Positions 52,578 through 64,000 of a DNA stretch of 64,000 nucleotides are shown here, piece by piece (the first letter of the stretch is position 1; every line of letters starts with the position of its first letter). A model generated the notes under the pieces. That model worked only from the letters and a program-made list of their open reading frames with translations. It was not told the DNA's origin and did not search any database. The DNA lies in the NCBI GenBank assembly GCA_027493945.1, contig JAOSJU010000001.1:1736001-1800000 (forward strand), written 5' to 3'. This stretch comes from Burkholderiaceae bacterium (GTDB taxonomy: Bacteria > Pseudomonadota > Gammaproteobacteria > Burkholderiales > Burkholderiaceae_E). The position numbers and the translations under genes were made by a program.

Positions 52578-54380
52578 GTGGACCAGCGTCCCGACAAGAG
52601 CGCGCCCGAGCGCAGCGTCGACCGCCACGCGATCATCGCCCAGGCGATCCTCGCCGGCTTCGACCGCCACTTCGGGCTGACGCGCTACATCGCGCAGCAG
52701 GCCAAGACGCGCTACGAGCGCGGCGACTGGCACGGCATCCGGCGGCTCGCGCGCGACCGCATCGCGTTCTACGACCAGCGCGTGCAGGAAGCGGTCGAGC
52801 GGCTCGAATCGGAGTTCGCGCTCGGCCAGCGCGGCCAGCGCGTGGCCGACGACTCGCTGTGGCCGCGCGTCAAGCGCAGCTACGTCGCGCTGCTGGCCGA
52901 TCACCACCAGCCCGAGCTCGCCGAGACCTTCTTCAACTCGGTGTGCTGCAAGATCCTGCACCGCACCTACTTCCACAACGGCTTCATCTTCGTGCGCCCG
53001 GGCGTGTCGACCGAGTACCTCGAGGCCGAGCGCCCGAGCTGGCGCGTCTACTATCCGCTCGCCGACGGCTGGCGGCCGGTGCTGCGGCAGATGATCATCG
53101 ACTTCGGCCTGGCCTGCCCGTTCGTCGACATCGAGCGCGACCTCTCGCTGGTGCAGGCCGCCGCGCGCGAGCACTTCCCGCCCGGATTCGTCTACGCGGC
53201 CGACTGCCAGTTGCAGGTGCTGCGCACGCTGTTCTTCCGCAACAAGGGCGCGTACCTGATCGGCCGCTTCGTCAACGACGGCGAGCTGCTGCCGTTCGCG
53301 GTGCCGATCCTGCGCGACTCGCAGGGGCGGCTGTACCTCGACACGGTGCTGTTCGGCAGCGAGCGCATCGAGGCGCTGTTCAACTTCGCGCGCGCGTACT
53401 TCATGGTCGACATGGACGTGCCCTCGTCGTACGTGCGCTTCCTCACGACGCTGATGCCCACGAAGCCGGAGTCGGAGCTCTACACGATGCTCGGGTTCCA
53501 CAAGCAGGGCAAGACGCTGTTCTACCGCGACCTGCTGCAGCACCTGAAGTACTCGCACGACCACTTCGTCGTGGCCCCGGGCATCAAGGGGCTGGTGATG
53601 CTGGTGTTCACGCTGCCGTCGTTCCCGTACGTGTTCAAGGTCATCATGGACAAGCGCGGCAAGGAAGTCTCGCGCGAGTTCATCAAGTCGCAGTACCAGC
53701 TGGTGAAGTTCCACGATCGCGCCGGGCGGATGGCCGACACCTGGGAGTACTCCGGCGTGCCGTTCCCGAAAGGCCGCATCGACGCCCGGCTGCTGGCCGA
53801 GCTGCGCGAATTCGCGCTGTCGCAGATCGAAGAGGAAGGCGACTCGATCGTCATCCGGCACCTGTACATCGAGCGCCGCATGGTGCCGCTGAACATCTAC
53901 CTCGAGAAGGCCGACGACGCCCATCGCGAACACGCGATCGTCGAGTACGGCGACGCGATCAAGCAGATGGTCGCGGCGAACATGTTCCCCGGCGACATGC
54001 TGTGGAAGAACTTCGGCATCACGCGTCAGGGCCGGGTCGTGTTCTACGACTACGACGAGGTCGCCTACATCACCGACTGCAACTTCCGGCGCATTCCGCC
54101 GCCGCGCACGCCCGAGGACGAGATGTCGGCCGAGCCCCGGTACTCGGTGGGCCCGCACGACGTCTTTCCCGAGGAGTTCGGCACCTTCCTGCTCGGCGAC
54201 CCGCGCGTGCGCGAGCCGTTCATGAGGCACCACGCCGACCTTCTCGACCCCGCCTATTGGCAGGAACGTCAGCGCCGCATCCGCGACGGCGTGCTCGACG
54301 ACGTGTTCCCGTATCCCGAAACGCTGCGCTTCCGCCATCGGCTGGAGGCGCAGCCCGCCGCGGCAGCCGAATCGGCATGA
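52578..54380 (+). CDS. aceK: Isocitrate dehydrogenase kinase/phosphatase
   Basis: A 600-residue protein from GTG 52578. AceK features are the N-terminal regulatory domain (ILAGFDRHFGLTRYIAQQAK), the ATP loop VAPGIKGLVMLVFTLPSFPY, VFKVIMDKRGKEVSREFIKS, MFPGDMLWKNFGITRQGRVV and FYDYDEVAYITDCNFR. It switches isocitrate dehydrogenase off by phosphorylation, sending isocitrate to the glyoxylate shunt. Placement between ivd and a thiolase links the shunt to growth on leucine-derived acetyl-CoA. No aceA or aceB is nearby. Confidence 0.96.
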   Translation: MDQRPDKSAPERSVDRHAIIAQAILAGFDRHFGLTRYIAQQAKTRYERGDWHGIRRLARDRIAFYDQRVQEAVERLESEFALGQRGQRVADDSLWPRVKRSYVALLADHHQPELAETFFNSVCCKILHRTYFHNGFIFVRPGVSTEYLEAERPSWRVYYPLADGWRPVLRQMIIDFGLACPFVDIERDLSLVQAAAREHFPPGFVYAADCQLQVLRTLFFRNKGAYLIGRFVNDGELLPFAVPILRDSQGRLYLDTVLFGSERIEALFNFARAYFMVDMDVPSSYVRFLTTLMPTKPESELYTMLGFHKQGKTLFYRDLLQHLKYSHDHFVVAPGIKGLVMLVFTLPSFPYVFKVIMDKRGKEVSREFIKSQYQLVKFHDRAGRMADTWEYSGVPFPKGRIDARLLAELREFALSQIEEEGDSIVIRHLYIERRMVPLNIYLEKADDAHREHAIVEYGDAIKQMVAANMFPGDMLWKNFGITRQGRVVFYDYDEVAYITDCNFRRIPPPRTPEDEMSAEPRYSVGPHDVFPEEFGTFLLGDPRVREPFMRHHADLLDPAYWQERQRRIRDGVLDDVFPYPETLRFRHRLEAQPAAAAESA

Positions 54381-54462
54381 GAGCCCCTCGTCGTCGACAA
54401 CCCGTTGCGGATGCCGCATCCTTGAGTCACCCCCTTTCCCGATCATCCAGCAGGAGGATTCC

Positions 54463-55659
54463 ATGAGCGATTCCATTGTCATCGTATCGGCAGCCCGCAC
54501 GCCCGTCGGCGCGATGATGGGCGAACTCTCCGGGCTCGCCGGCCAGCAGCTCGGCTCGATCGCGATCCGCGCCGCGGTCGAGCGCGCCGGCCTGAAGCCC
54601 GAACAGATCCAGGAAGTGATCATGGGCTGCGTGCTTCCCGCCGGCCAGGGCCAGGCGCCCGCGCGCCAGGCCACGCTCGGCGCGGGCCTGCCGCGCTCCA
54701 CCGGCGCGACCACGATCAACAAGGTCTGCGGCTCGGGCATGAAGGCGGCGATGCTCGCGCACGACCTGCTCATCGCCGGCAGCCGGGACGTGGTCGTGGC
54801 CGGGGGCATGGAGAGCATGAGCAACGCGCCCTACCTGATGCTCAAGGGCCGCGGCGGCTACCGCTATGGCCATGCAACGGTCTTCGACCACATGGCGCTC
54901 GACGGCCCGGAAGACGCCTACGAGAAGACGCCCAACGGCGGCGGCAAGTCGATGGGCCAGTTCGCCGAGGATTGCGCCGCGAAGTACACCTTCACCCGCG
55001 AGCAGCAGGACGCGTACGCGATCGAGTCGACGCGCCGCGCGGTCGCCGCGAACAACGACGGCAGCTTCGAATGGGAAATGGCGCCGGTCACGGTGGCCGG
55101 GCGCAAGGGCGACGTGACGATCGCCAAGGACGAATCGCCGTTCAAGGCCAACCCCGACAAGATTCCGACGCTCAAGCCCGCGTTCCGCAAGGACGGCACG
55201 GTCACCGCCGCCACCTCCTCGTCGATCTCCGACGGCGCGGCCGCGCTGGTGCTGATGCGCGCCTCCACCGCCGAGCGGCTCGGCGCGAAGCCGCTGGCGC
55301 GGCTGGTCGGCCACGCAACGCATTCGCAGGAGCCGCAGTGGTTCACCACCGCCCCCGTGGGCGCGATCGCGAAGCTCTACGAGAAGACCGGCTGGAGCAC
55401 GAAGTCGGTCGACCTGTACGAGATCAACGAGGCGTTCGCGGTGGTCGCGATGGCGGCGATGAAGGAGCACGGCCTGGCCCACGACCGGGTCAACGTGCAC
55501 GGCGGCGCCGTCGCGCTCGGCCACCCGATCGGCGCGTCCGGCGCGCGGCTGATCGTCACGCTGATCGGCGCGCTGCGCAAGCGGGGCGCGAAGAAGGGCA
55601 TCGCGTCGCTGTGCATCGGCGGGGGCGAGGCAACCGCGGTCGCCATCGAGCTGCTCTGA
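54463..55659 (+). CDS. Acetyl-CoA C-acetyltransferase
   Basis: A 398-residue thiolase with AGGAGG at the right distance from ATG 54463. Catalytic residues are the Cys in INKVCGSGMKAAM, the His in ALGHPIGASGARLIV and the Cys in SLCIGGGEA. It interconverts acetoacetyl-CoA and two acetyl-CoA, fitting the acetoacetate released from leucine. It is followed two bases later by an SDR gene. Confidence 0.93.
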   Translation: MSDSIVIVSAARTPVGAMMGELSGLAGQQLGSIAIRAAVERAGLKPEQIQEVIMGCVLPAGQGQAPARQATLGAGLPRSTGATTINKVCGSGMKAAMLAHDLLIAGSRDVVVAGGMESMSNAPYLMLKGRGGYRYGHATVFDHMALDGPEDAYEKTPNGGGKSMGQFAEDCAAKYTFTREQQDAYAIESTRRAVAANNDGSFEWEMAPVTVAGRKGDVTIAKDESPFKANPDKIPTLKPAFRKDGTVTAATSSSISDGAAALVLMRASTAERLGAKPLARLVGHATHSQEPQWFTTAPVGAIAKLYEKTGWSTKSVDLYEINEAFAVVAMAAMKEHGLAHDRVNVHGGAVALGHPIGASGARLIVTLIGALRKRGAKKGIASLCIGGGEATAVAIELL

Positions 55660-55661
55660 CA

Positions 55662-56340
55662 GTGCCGACCGCGCTGGTCCTCGGGGCCTCGCGCGGCCTC
55701 GGCCTGGAGTTCGCGAAGCAGTACCTCGCCGACGGGTGGCGTGTCTACGCCACCCATCGGGCCGAGGCCGACCGGGTGCGCCTGCGCGACCTCGGCGCAC
55801 AGACGCTTGCGCTCGACGTGCTCGCCGCGGACGACCTGGCCGGGCTGGCCTGGCAGCTCGAAGGCGAGCGCATCGACGTCGCGGTGGTCAACGCCGGCGT
55901 CTACGGACCGCGCGACAGCCACCCGCAGCACCCGCCCACGAACGGTGAGTTCGACCTCGTGATGCACACCAACGTGCTCGCGCCGATGCGGCTGCTGCCG
56001 CGGCTCGCCCCGCTCATCGGGCCCGCGCGCGGCACGCTGGCATTCATGTCCAGCCGCATGGGCTCGATCTCCGCGACCGGGGCCGGCCACGGCATGCTCT
56101 ACCGCGTCTCGAAGGCGGCGGAGAACATGGTCGCCAGGGCTCGCGCACGTCGAGCTGGGCGCGCTCGGCGTGCGCGTGCTCGCGCTGCACCCGGGGTGGG
56201 CGCGCACCGACATGGGCGGGCCCAACGCCGACGTCGAGGTGCCGGCGAGCGTGGCCGGCATGCGGCGCGTGATCGCCGACGGGGTCGCATACCCGGGCGG
56301 CGGCTTCTACGACTACCGCGGGCAGTCGCTCGCATGGTGA
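55662..56340 (+). CDS. Short-chain dehydrogenase (carbonyl-reductase-like), single-base frameshift
   Basis: About 225 residues from GTG 55662 (PTALVLGASRGLGLEFAKQY). It has NAG in VAVVNAGVYGP, Ser in LAFMSSRMGSIS and YxxxK as YRVSKAAENM. GGG at 56137-56139 has one base too many; the real end reads LAHVELGALGVRVLALHPGW and VAYPGGGFYDYRGQSLAW in the next frame, stopping at 56340. Similar C-factor-like SDRs occur in liu operons, but the substrate is unknown. It is wedged between thiolase and acyl-CoA dehydrogenase genes with minimal gaps. Confidence 0.85.
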
Positions 56341-56344
56341 GGCC

Positions 56345-57487
56345 ATGCTGCTGACCGAAGAACAACGGATGACGCGCGACGCGGTGCGCGAGTTCGTGCG
56401 CAACGAGGTCGCGCCGCACGCGGCGCGCTGGGACCGCGAATCCGTCTTCCCCGCCGAGGCGCTGCGCGGCCTGGCCGCGCTCGGCTGCTACGGCATCGCC
56501 GTGCCGGAACGCTGGGACGGCGCCGGGCTCGACTACGCTTCGCTCGCACTCGTGATCGAGGAGATCGCCGCCGGCGACGGCGCCACGTCCACCGTGGTCT
56601 CGGTGAACAACTGTCCGGTCTGCTCGATCCTGATGGCGTGGGGCAGCGACGCGCAGAAGGAGCAGTGGCTGCGTCCGTTGGCCTCGGGGCGAATGCTGGG
56701 CGCGTTCTGCCTCACCGAACCGCAAGTCGGGTCCGACGCTTCGGGGCTGCGCACCACCGCGACGCGCGACGGCGACCACTGGGTGCTGAACGGCGTCAAG
56801 CAGTTCATCACTTCGGGCAAGCACGGCGACGTGGCGATCGTGATGGCGGTGACCGACCGCGCCGCCGGCAAGCGCGGCATCTCGGCCTTCATCGTGCCCA
56901 CCGCGACGCCCGGATACGTGGTGGCGCGCCTGGAGGAGAAGACCGGCCAGCACGCGTCCGACACCGCGCAGATCGTTTTCGAGAACTGCCGCGTGCCGGC
57001 GGCGAACCTGATCGGCGAAGAAGGCCAGGGCTACCGCATCGCGCTGTCGGGCCCGGAGGGCGGGCGCATCGGCATCGCGTCGCAGTCGGTCGGCATGGCG
57101 CGCGCGGCGTTCGAGGCGGCGCTCGCCTACGCGAAGGAGCGCGTCGCGTTCGGCCAGCCGATCTTCGAGCACCGGGCGGTGTCGTTCCGGCTCGCCGACA
57201 TGGCCACGCGCATCGAGGCGGCGCGCCAGTTGATCCGCCATGCCGCCGCGCTGAAGGACGCCGGCCGGCCGTGCCTGAAAGAGGCGGCGATGGCCAAGCT
57301 GTTCGCGTCCGAGATGGCCGAGCGCGTCTGCTCCGACGCGATCCAGATCCACGGCGGCTACGGCTACGTCGCCGACTTCCCGGTCGAGCGGATCTGGCGC
57401 GACGTGCGCGTGTGCCAGATCTACGAAGGCACCAGCGACATCCAGCGCATCCTGATCGGGCGCGCGCTGGCGGCCGACGGCGGCTGA
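56345..57487 (+). CDS. Acyl-CoA dehydrogenase
   Basis: A 380-residue flavoprotein: LAALGCYGIAVPERWDGAGL, GAFCLTEPQVGSDASGLRTT, QFITSGKHGDVAIVMAVTD, GRIGIASQSVGMARAAFEAA and QIHGGYGYVADFPVERIWRD with VCQIYEGTSDIQRILIGR, which contains the catalytic Glu of short-chain enzymes. It probably acts on a short or branched acyl-CoA, such as butyryl-CoA or a valine or isoleucine product. It is the last gene of the LiuR-side operon. Confidence 0.93.
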   Translation: MLLTEEQRMTRDAVREFVRNEVAPHAARWDRESVFPAEALRGLAALGCYGIAVPERWDGAGLDYASLALVIEEIAAGDGATSTVVSVNNCPVCSILMAWGSDAQKEQWLRPLASGRMLGAFCLTEPQVGSDASGLRTTATRDGDHWVLNGVKQFITSGKHGDVAIVMAVTDRAAGKRGISAFIVPTATPGYVVARLEEKTGQHASDTAQIVFENCRVPAANLIGEEGQGYRIALSGPEGGRIGIASQSVGMARAAFEAALAYAKERVAFGQPIFEHRAVSFRLADMATRIEAARQLIRHAAALKDAGRPCLKEAAMAKLFASEMAERVCSDAIQIHGGYGYVADFPVERIWRDVRVCQIYEGTSDIQRILIGRALAADGG

Positions 57488-57511
57488 TCCGCGGCTTGCG
57501 GCGCCGAGACC

Positions 57512-58271
57512 TCAATGTGGCCGCCGCCGCCTCGCCACCCACAGCGCGCCCAACCCGACCAGTGCCAGCGCCAGCGGCTGGGGCTCCGGCACCGCGGCGG
57601 CCACATCGCCGGGGCGCACCGCCAGCGCGTAAAACCCGCTGACTTCGTCCTCCAGGACCAGGGTCTGGAAGCCGTAGTACGCGTTGAAGCCCAAGACCCA
57701 ATGACCTCCCGCTTCAGAGTACTCCGTGCCAGTCCAGAACCACATGGGAGACAGCTACTGGAACGGCCCCGTGTTGGTCATCGAGCTCGTTGGCGGCAGA
57801 TCCGGAGCAAACGGACACGTGCCGGCCTCCGGAGAACAGTTCGGGCTGTTGCCCAGCGTAACGTACCAGAGGTGCGCCAGCTCCGAGTTCGGGGTGGCCG
57901 GGTAGTAGCCGCAGGCAGTTCCGCGGACACCGACATCGCACCCCAGCGCGTAGATATCCGTCACCACCGGCAGCCGCCACCCCGTTTCCCCGCCGACATC
58001 CAGGCCGGCGGCCCAACCCTTGGCGTTGTCCCAGGTCCTCGAGGTCGTCAGCGGCGCATCCAGCCAGAGCAGGTTCAGCGCCGTGTCGTACCAGGCCTCG
58101 GTCGCGGTCGGATCGCCGTCCAGGTCCCGCGCCTGCAAGGTCGTCTCCCAAAGTGCCCTGCCCGGACACCGGTGTCGCCTGCGCCGAGAGCACACCCGTT
58201 GCAAGCGCCGCCGCGACCAGCGTGCGCACCGCGCCCCTGAGGATGCCCCTGCCGATCGTCTCGTTTGCCAT
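57512..58271 (-). pseudogene. PEP-CTERM sorted DUF1566-type protein, broken by frameshift and amber stop
   Basis: From ATG 58271 a signal peptide (VRTLVAAALATGVLSAQATP) leads to SGQGT; one extra T in the AAA/TTT run at 58151-58153 shifts the frame, and WETTLQARDLDGDPTATEAW continues. The DUF1566-like core is complete to TNTGPFQ, then an in-frame TAG (57757-57755) interrupts before LSPMWFWTGTEYSEAGGHW and FYALAVRPGDVAA. The end is a classic PEP-CTERM signal, VPEPQPLALALVGLGALWVA followed by RRRRPH. Such proteins are exported and processed by an exosortase. The two lesions suggest the gene is dead, though the frameshift alone could be a read error. Confidence 0.85.
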
Positions 58272-58479
58272 GGTTCGCCCCCTCCGTTTGCTCTCGCTTG
58301 TGTTGCGGTTGAGCCCGGGAGAGTACAAAGCACGATCCATGCGAGATCACGCAAACCATTGATATCCCGGAGATCTTCTCGAGCCACCTCGACGCGAGTG
58401 TAAAAGCATTCGACACCATCTCCAGCCGGCAAGACGCTCCCCTTCCGGGGGGCAACCGCTGTAACGCCCCGGCGACCGG

Positions 58480-58520
58480 CCAAACTCCTCCACTTATGGC
58501 CACCCAAACTCCCCCCACTT
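58480..58520. repeat. Tandem direct repeats resembling an IS21-type end
   Basis: CCAAACTCCTCCACTT (58480-58495) recurs as CCAAACTCCCCCCACTT (58504-58520) with ATGGCCAC between. Repeated 'CCAAACTCCCCACTT' and 'GGCCACC' units are commonly seen at the ends of IS21-family elements in betaproteobacteria. No transposase gene is present, so at most a relic end remains. Confidence 0.4.
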
Positions 58521-58596
58521 GACCGGGGATCGGCGACGGGCTGAGGGATAGCCCGCGGCGACCCGGCGGGCACCGGGCGCGTCGTCTTCGGGTTCG

Positions 58597-58666
58597 CTGC
58601 AACGGAATGATGCGTTTTCGCTCGTGGAATGCGTTCCACCGCCGAAAACGCATCATTCCGTTGCAG
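58597..58666. repeat. 70-bp perfect inverted repeat with inner hairpin
   Basis: The 24-base arm 58597-58620 (CTGCAACGGAATGATGCGTT plus TTCG) is the exact reverse complement of 58643-58666. The 22-base loop contains a second hairpin, GTGGAA-TGCG-TTCCAC. No T-run follows on either strand, so it is not a typical intrinsic terminator. It could be a mobile-element end or a strong RNA/DNA structure. Confidence 0.8.
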
Positions 58667-58779
58667 ACCGGTGAGCCGCGCTGCGCCGGCAGGCAAGGTA
58701 CTGCCGATAGAGGTTCTCCAGCGAGAACAGGGACACAGGGCATCATCCACTTCCCCTGCCAGGGCACACTCACGAGCGG

Positions 58780-59400
58780 CGAGGCCACCGGACGGCGATC
58801 CCGCAACGGGTACGCCGTCCTGAACGATCATGCCGGCGCGAACGCACCGGCGGGATGGACGCACGATGATGAGACTGGGCACGCTGCCCGCGCCGGCCGG
58901 CGAGTACATCCAGCGAAACGCGAGGCAGCGGTCGAGCGCCGGGTACGACTCCATCGCCGCACCCAGCCCGATGCCGATCGTGTTCATTGCCGGGTCCTGC
59001 CAGCTGAAGCCGAAATGCCCCGAGCGCGACAGGCCGTGGAGGATCTCTTGTGACGCTGAAGCCCGACGTGAAGCCCTGGCTCCACCAGGCCGCCATGCTC
59101 ACGGCGGCGCCCGCGGCGACGCTGCCGGCCACGATCGCGGTGCGGCAAGTCTCGAGGGCCCCACGGCAGCCGCAGCGCCGCTTCGCACGAGGGGGCCAGC
59201 GCGCCGGGCGAGGGCGACGGGCCGGCAGGCGCGGCCGCCGCGATCACCAGCGCATCGTAGCTGCCTTCGGGCGCGGCCGGCCGCTCGCCGGGAAGCTGCG
59301 GCAGCCCGGACCCCGCCTGCGCGACCGCGGTGCAGCCGGCCAGGCAAACCGCGCCGAGAGTCCGAGTGAACGCTCGCGTCCGCGCATGATAACCGCGCAT
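58780..59400 (-). pseudogene. Possible lipoprotein gene broken by two single-base insertions
   Basis: From ATG 59400 the frame MRGYHARTRAFTRTLGAVCL-AGC gives a plausible lipobox. Removing one base at 59156-59162 (GGGCCCC) and one at 59047-59049 joins three frames into a continuous product: LRLPWG-LETCRTAIVAGSV, AAGAAVSMAAWWSQGFTSGF, SVT-EILHGLSRSGHFGFSW and QDPAMNTIGIGLGAAMESYP. Both shifts are insertions in the same sense, like others in the window. The family was not recognised and the 3' end is unclear. Confidence 0.35.
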
Positions 59401-59444
59401 GCCGGCCCGAAGTCGAGGCCCGCAGCCCACGGCCTGCAGCCGCA

Positions 59445-59470
59445 ATTAATTGGTCGCATGTTCAATTAAT
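59445..59470 (+). promoter_or_regulatory. Palindromic operator/promoter of the TetR gene
   Basis: ATTAATTG (59445-59452) and CAATTAAT (59463-59470) form a perfect inverted repeat with a 10-base spacer, in sharp AT contrast to the surroundings. A -10-like TATGCT follows at 59475-59480. The TetR start is at 59514. The layout fits autorepression of the TetR-liuBCD unit. Confidence 0.7.
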
Positions 59471-59513
59471 CTGCTATGCTGCGGCCTCTCGCCCACGCTC
59501 ACCCGCATCGACC

Positions 59514-60154
59514 ATGGCTCGTACCGTCGGCTCCGACGGCGCCCGCACCGAGGACGCGATCCGCCGGGCGGCGATCTCGCTGATCGCCGAGCGCGGCTTC
59601 GAGGCGATGACGCTGCGCCAGCTCGCCGGGCGCGTCGGCGTGCAGCCGGGTTCGATCTACCGCTACTTCCCCAGCAAGGCCCGGATGCTGGTCGATCTGC
59701 TGGTCGAGCACCTGGAGTTCCTGCTCGGCCAGTGGGAGGCCGGGCGGCCCGCAACCGACGACCCGGTCGCGCTGCTGCGCGCGTTCGTCGACTTCCACGT
59801 CCGGCTGCACACGCTGCGCCGCCGCGAGGTGTTCGTCGCCAACATGGAGCTGCGCAGCCTCGCGCCCGCCGACCGCCGCCGGGTCGTCGCGCTGCGCCGG
59901 CGCTACGAGGATATCCTCGCGGACATCGTGCGCGCGGGCGCCGAAGCGGGAGCGTTCCACGTGCCGGATCCGCGCATCGCGAGCTTCGCAGTGCTGGCAA
60001 TGCTCACCGCGGTCGGCAGCTGGTACAGAGAGGGGGGCCGCCTCGGCAAGCGTGAGCTGGTCGATCAATACACGCAGCTGGCGATGCAGTGCGTCGGCGC
60101 CGCCGACGCCGGGCCCGCGCGCCGGGCGGCAAGCACCCACGAAGGGAGACACGA

Positions 60155-60158
<4 letters not shown>
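59514..60158 (+). CDS. TetR-family regulator (LiuQ-like candidate)
   Basis: A 214-residue protein with an N-terminal TetR helix-turn-helix ([40 protein letters not shown]) and a ligand domain rich in Arg and Leu. Its stop overlaps the TTG start of liuB, so it is cotranscribed with the methylcrotonyl-CoA carboxylase genes. TetR-type LiuQ proteins control liu genes in some betaproteobacteria; assignment here rests on position. The AT-rich palindrome upstream is its probable site. Confidence 0.85.
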
Positions 60159-61762
<1,604 letters not shown>

Positions 61763-61777
61763 AAAGGGAACCTCGAC

Positions 61778-62572
61778 GTGAGTTACGAAACGTTGCAGAC
61801 GCAGCTTAACCAGGGCATCGCGCTGATCTGGCTGAACCGGCCCGCGGTGCGCAACGCGATGAACGACACCGTGATCGCCGAGCTGACCGACGCCTTCGAG
61901 CGCGCCGGCGAAGACGACGAGGTGCGCGCGATCATGCTGGGCGGCCAGGGCAGTGCGTTCTGCGCCGGCGGCGATCTCGACTGGATGAAACGCGCCCGCC
62001 AGTTCACGCCGGAGGAGAACCGCGCCGACGCGGCGAAGCTCGCGCGGCTGCTGCGCATCATCTACGAGCATCCCAAGCCGGTGGTCGCGCGCGTGCACGG
62101 CCCGGCCTTCGCGGGCGGGCTCGGGCTGGTGGCCGCCTGCGACATCGCGGTGGCCAGCACCGACGCGAAGTTCTGCCTGTCCGAGGTCAAGCTGGGCCTG
62201 ATCCCGGCGATGATCAGCCCGTACGTGATCCGCGCGATGGGCGAGGCGATGGCGCGGCGCTACTTCCTCACCGCCGAGGTCTTCGAGGGGGCCGAGGCGT
62301 ACCGCATCGGTCTCGTGCACGAGATCTGCGTGCCCGAGGAACTCGACGGCACGGTGAACGCGCTGCTCGGCCACCTCGTCCAGGCCGGGCCGGCCGCGCT
62401 CGGCGAAGCGAAGAAGCTGATCCGCGAGGTCGCCGGCCGGCCGATCGACGACGCGCTCGCCGCCGACACCGCGGCGCGCATCGCCGCGGTGCGCGCCTCC
62501 GACGAGGGTCAGGAGGGGATCGCGGCGTTCTTCGAGAAGCGCCGGCCCTCGTGGGTGCCCACGCAGCCGTAA
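61778..62572 (+). CDS. liuC: Methylglutaconyl-CoA hydratase (enoyl-CoA hydratase family)
   Basis: A 264-residue crotonase from GTG 61778. It shows IWLNRPAVRNAMNDTVIAEL, the oxyanion-hole segment SAFCAGGDLDWMKR and VHGPAFAGGLGLVAACDIAV, then LSEVKLGLIPAMISPYVIRA. The acidic residue positions used by hydratases are conserved in form. Between liuB and liuD, it should hydrate methylglutaconyl-CoA to HMG-CoA. Confidence 0.92.
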   Translation: MSYETLQTQLNQGIALIWLNRPAVRNAMNDTVIAELTDAFERAGEDDEVRAIMLGGQGSAFCAGGDLDWMKRARQFTPEENRADAAKLARLLRIIYEHPKPVVARVHGPAFAGGLGLVAACDIAVASTDAKFCLSEVKLGLIPAMISPYVIRAMGEAMARRYFLTAEVFEGAEAYRIGLVHEICVPEELDGTVNALLGHLVQAGPAALGEAKKLIREVAGRPIDDALAADTAARIAAVRASDEGQEGIAAFFEKRRPSWVPTQP

Positions 62573-62606
62573 AGATCGTGAAGCCAGCCCGACCCGGAGA
62601 CGCCCG

Positions 62607-64000
<1,394 letters not shown>

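Larger units (their letters stand above)
58272..59513. other. 1.24-kb stretch without an intact gene
   Basis: Between the PEP-CTERM gene and the TetR gene there is no complete reading frame with family support. It contains IS-like direct repeats (58480-58520), a large hairpin (58597-58666), broken frames of a possible lipoprotein on the minus strand (58780-59400) and the TetR-gene operator. Base composition stays GC-rich. It looks like a decayed junction between two catabolic operons. Confidence 0.6.

Overview
The window is a high-GC chromosome segment from a betaproteobacterium, most likely of the order Burkholderiales. The evidence is the gatCAB cluster divergent from mreBCD-mrdA-rodA, a LiuR-controlled leucine operon that contains aceK, a PEP-CTERM protein gene, and heavy G/C use at third codon positions. 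It reads as ordinary housekeeping and catabolic chromosome. No rRNA, tRNA, CRISPR array, prophage or intact insertion sequence was seen.

Layout: 1-3.9 kb holds two-component genes (kinase end, receivers, a NarX-type kinase, a LuxR-type regulator and a second small kinase), with a 161-bp nested palindrome between them. 4.3-8.7 kb is an envelope redox module: di-heme peroxidase lipoprotein, outer-membrane porin, FMN-binding protein, ApbE flavin transferase and a small membrane protein, behind a palindromic operator. 8.8-10.8 kb encodes a 2-oxoacid dehydrogenase E1 pair. 10.9-17.0 kb is glgB-glgX-malQ. 17-25.3 kb has a quinone reductase, an MFS exporter and a copper/NO group (DUF2946, PCuAC, nnrS, copA, copZ). 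25.3-29.9 kb has hsp20 with a sigma32 promoter, then ampG-pcaI-pcaJ-pcaF. 30-36.6 kb has a peroxiredoxin, a YitT-like protein, xth, pyrE and gatCAB with an embedded lipoprotein. 36.9-42.5 kb is the rod-shape operon. 43.5-49.7 kb is an uncharacterised six-gene cluster (RidA-like protein, ThDP enzyme, SBF transporter, two SDRs, DUF364). 50-57.5 kb holds a SMUG-type glycosylase and the LiuR/ivd/aceK/thiolase/SDR/acyl-CoA dehydrogenase operon. 57.5-59.5 kb is a decayed stretch: a broken PEP-CTERM gene, inverted repeats and IS-like repeats. 59.5-64 kb is a TetR gene followed by liuB-liuC-liuD, which runs off the end.

The leucine genes fit together. Ivd, methylcrotonyl-CoA carboxylase (LiuB+LiuD) and methylglutaconyl-CoA hydratase (LiuC) carry leucine towards acetyl-CoA and acetoacetate, the thiolase handles acetoacetyl-CoA, and AceK shifts isocitrate to the glyoxylate bypass. 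Two unrelated regulators (MerR-type LiuR and a TetR protein), each beside palindromic sites, control the two halves.

A dominant property of the window is a series of about ten single-base frameshifts, mostly one extra base in short G or C runs. They strike conserved genes, including gatA, which is normally indispensable. They look more like sequence errors than decay, so I give whole-gene spans and mark each break.
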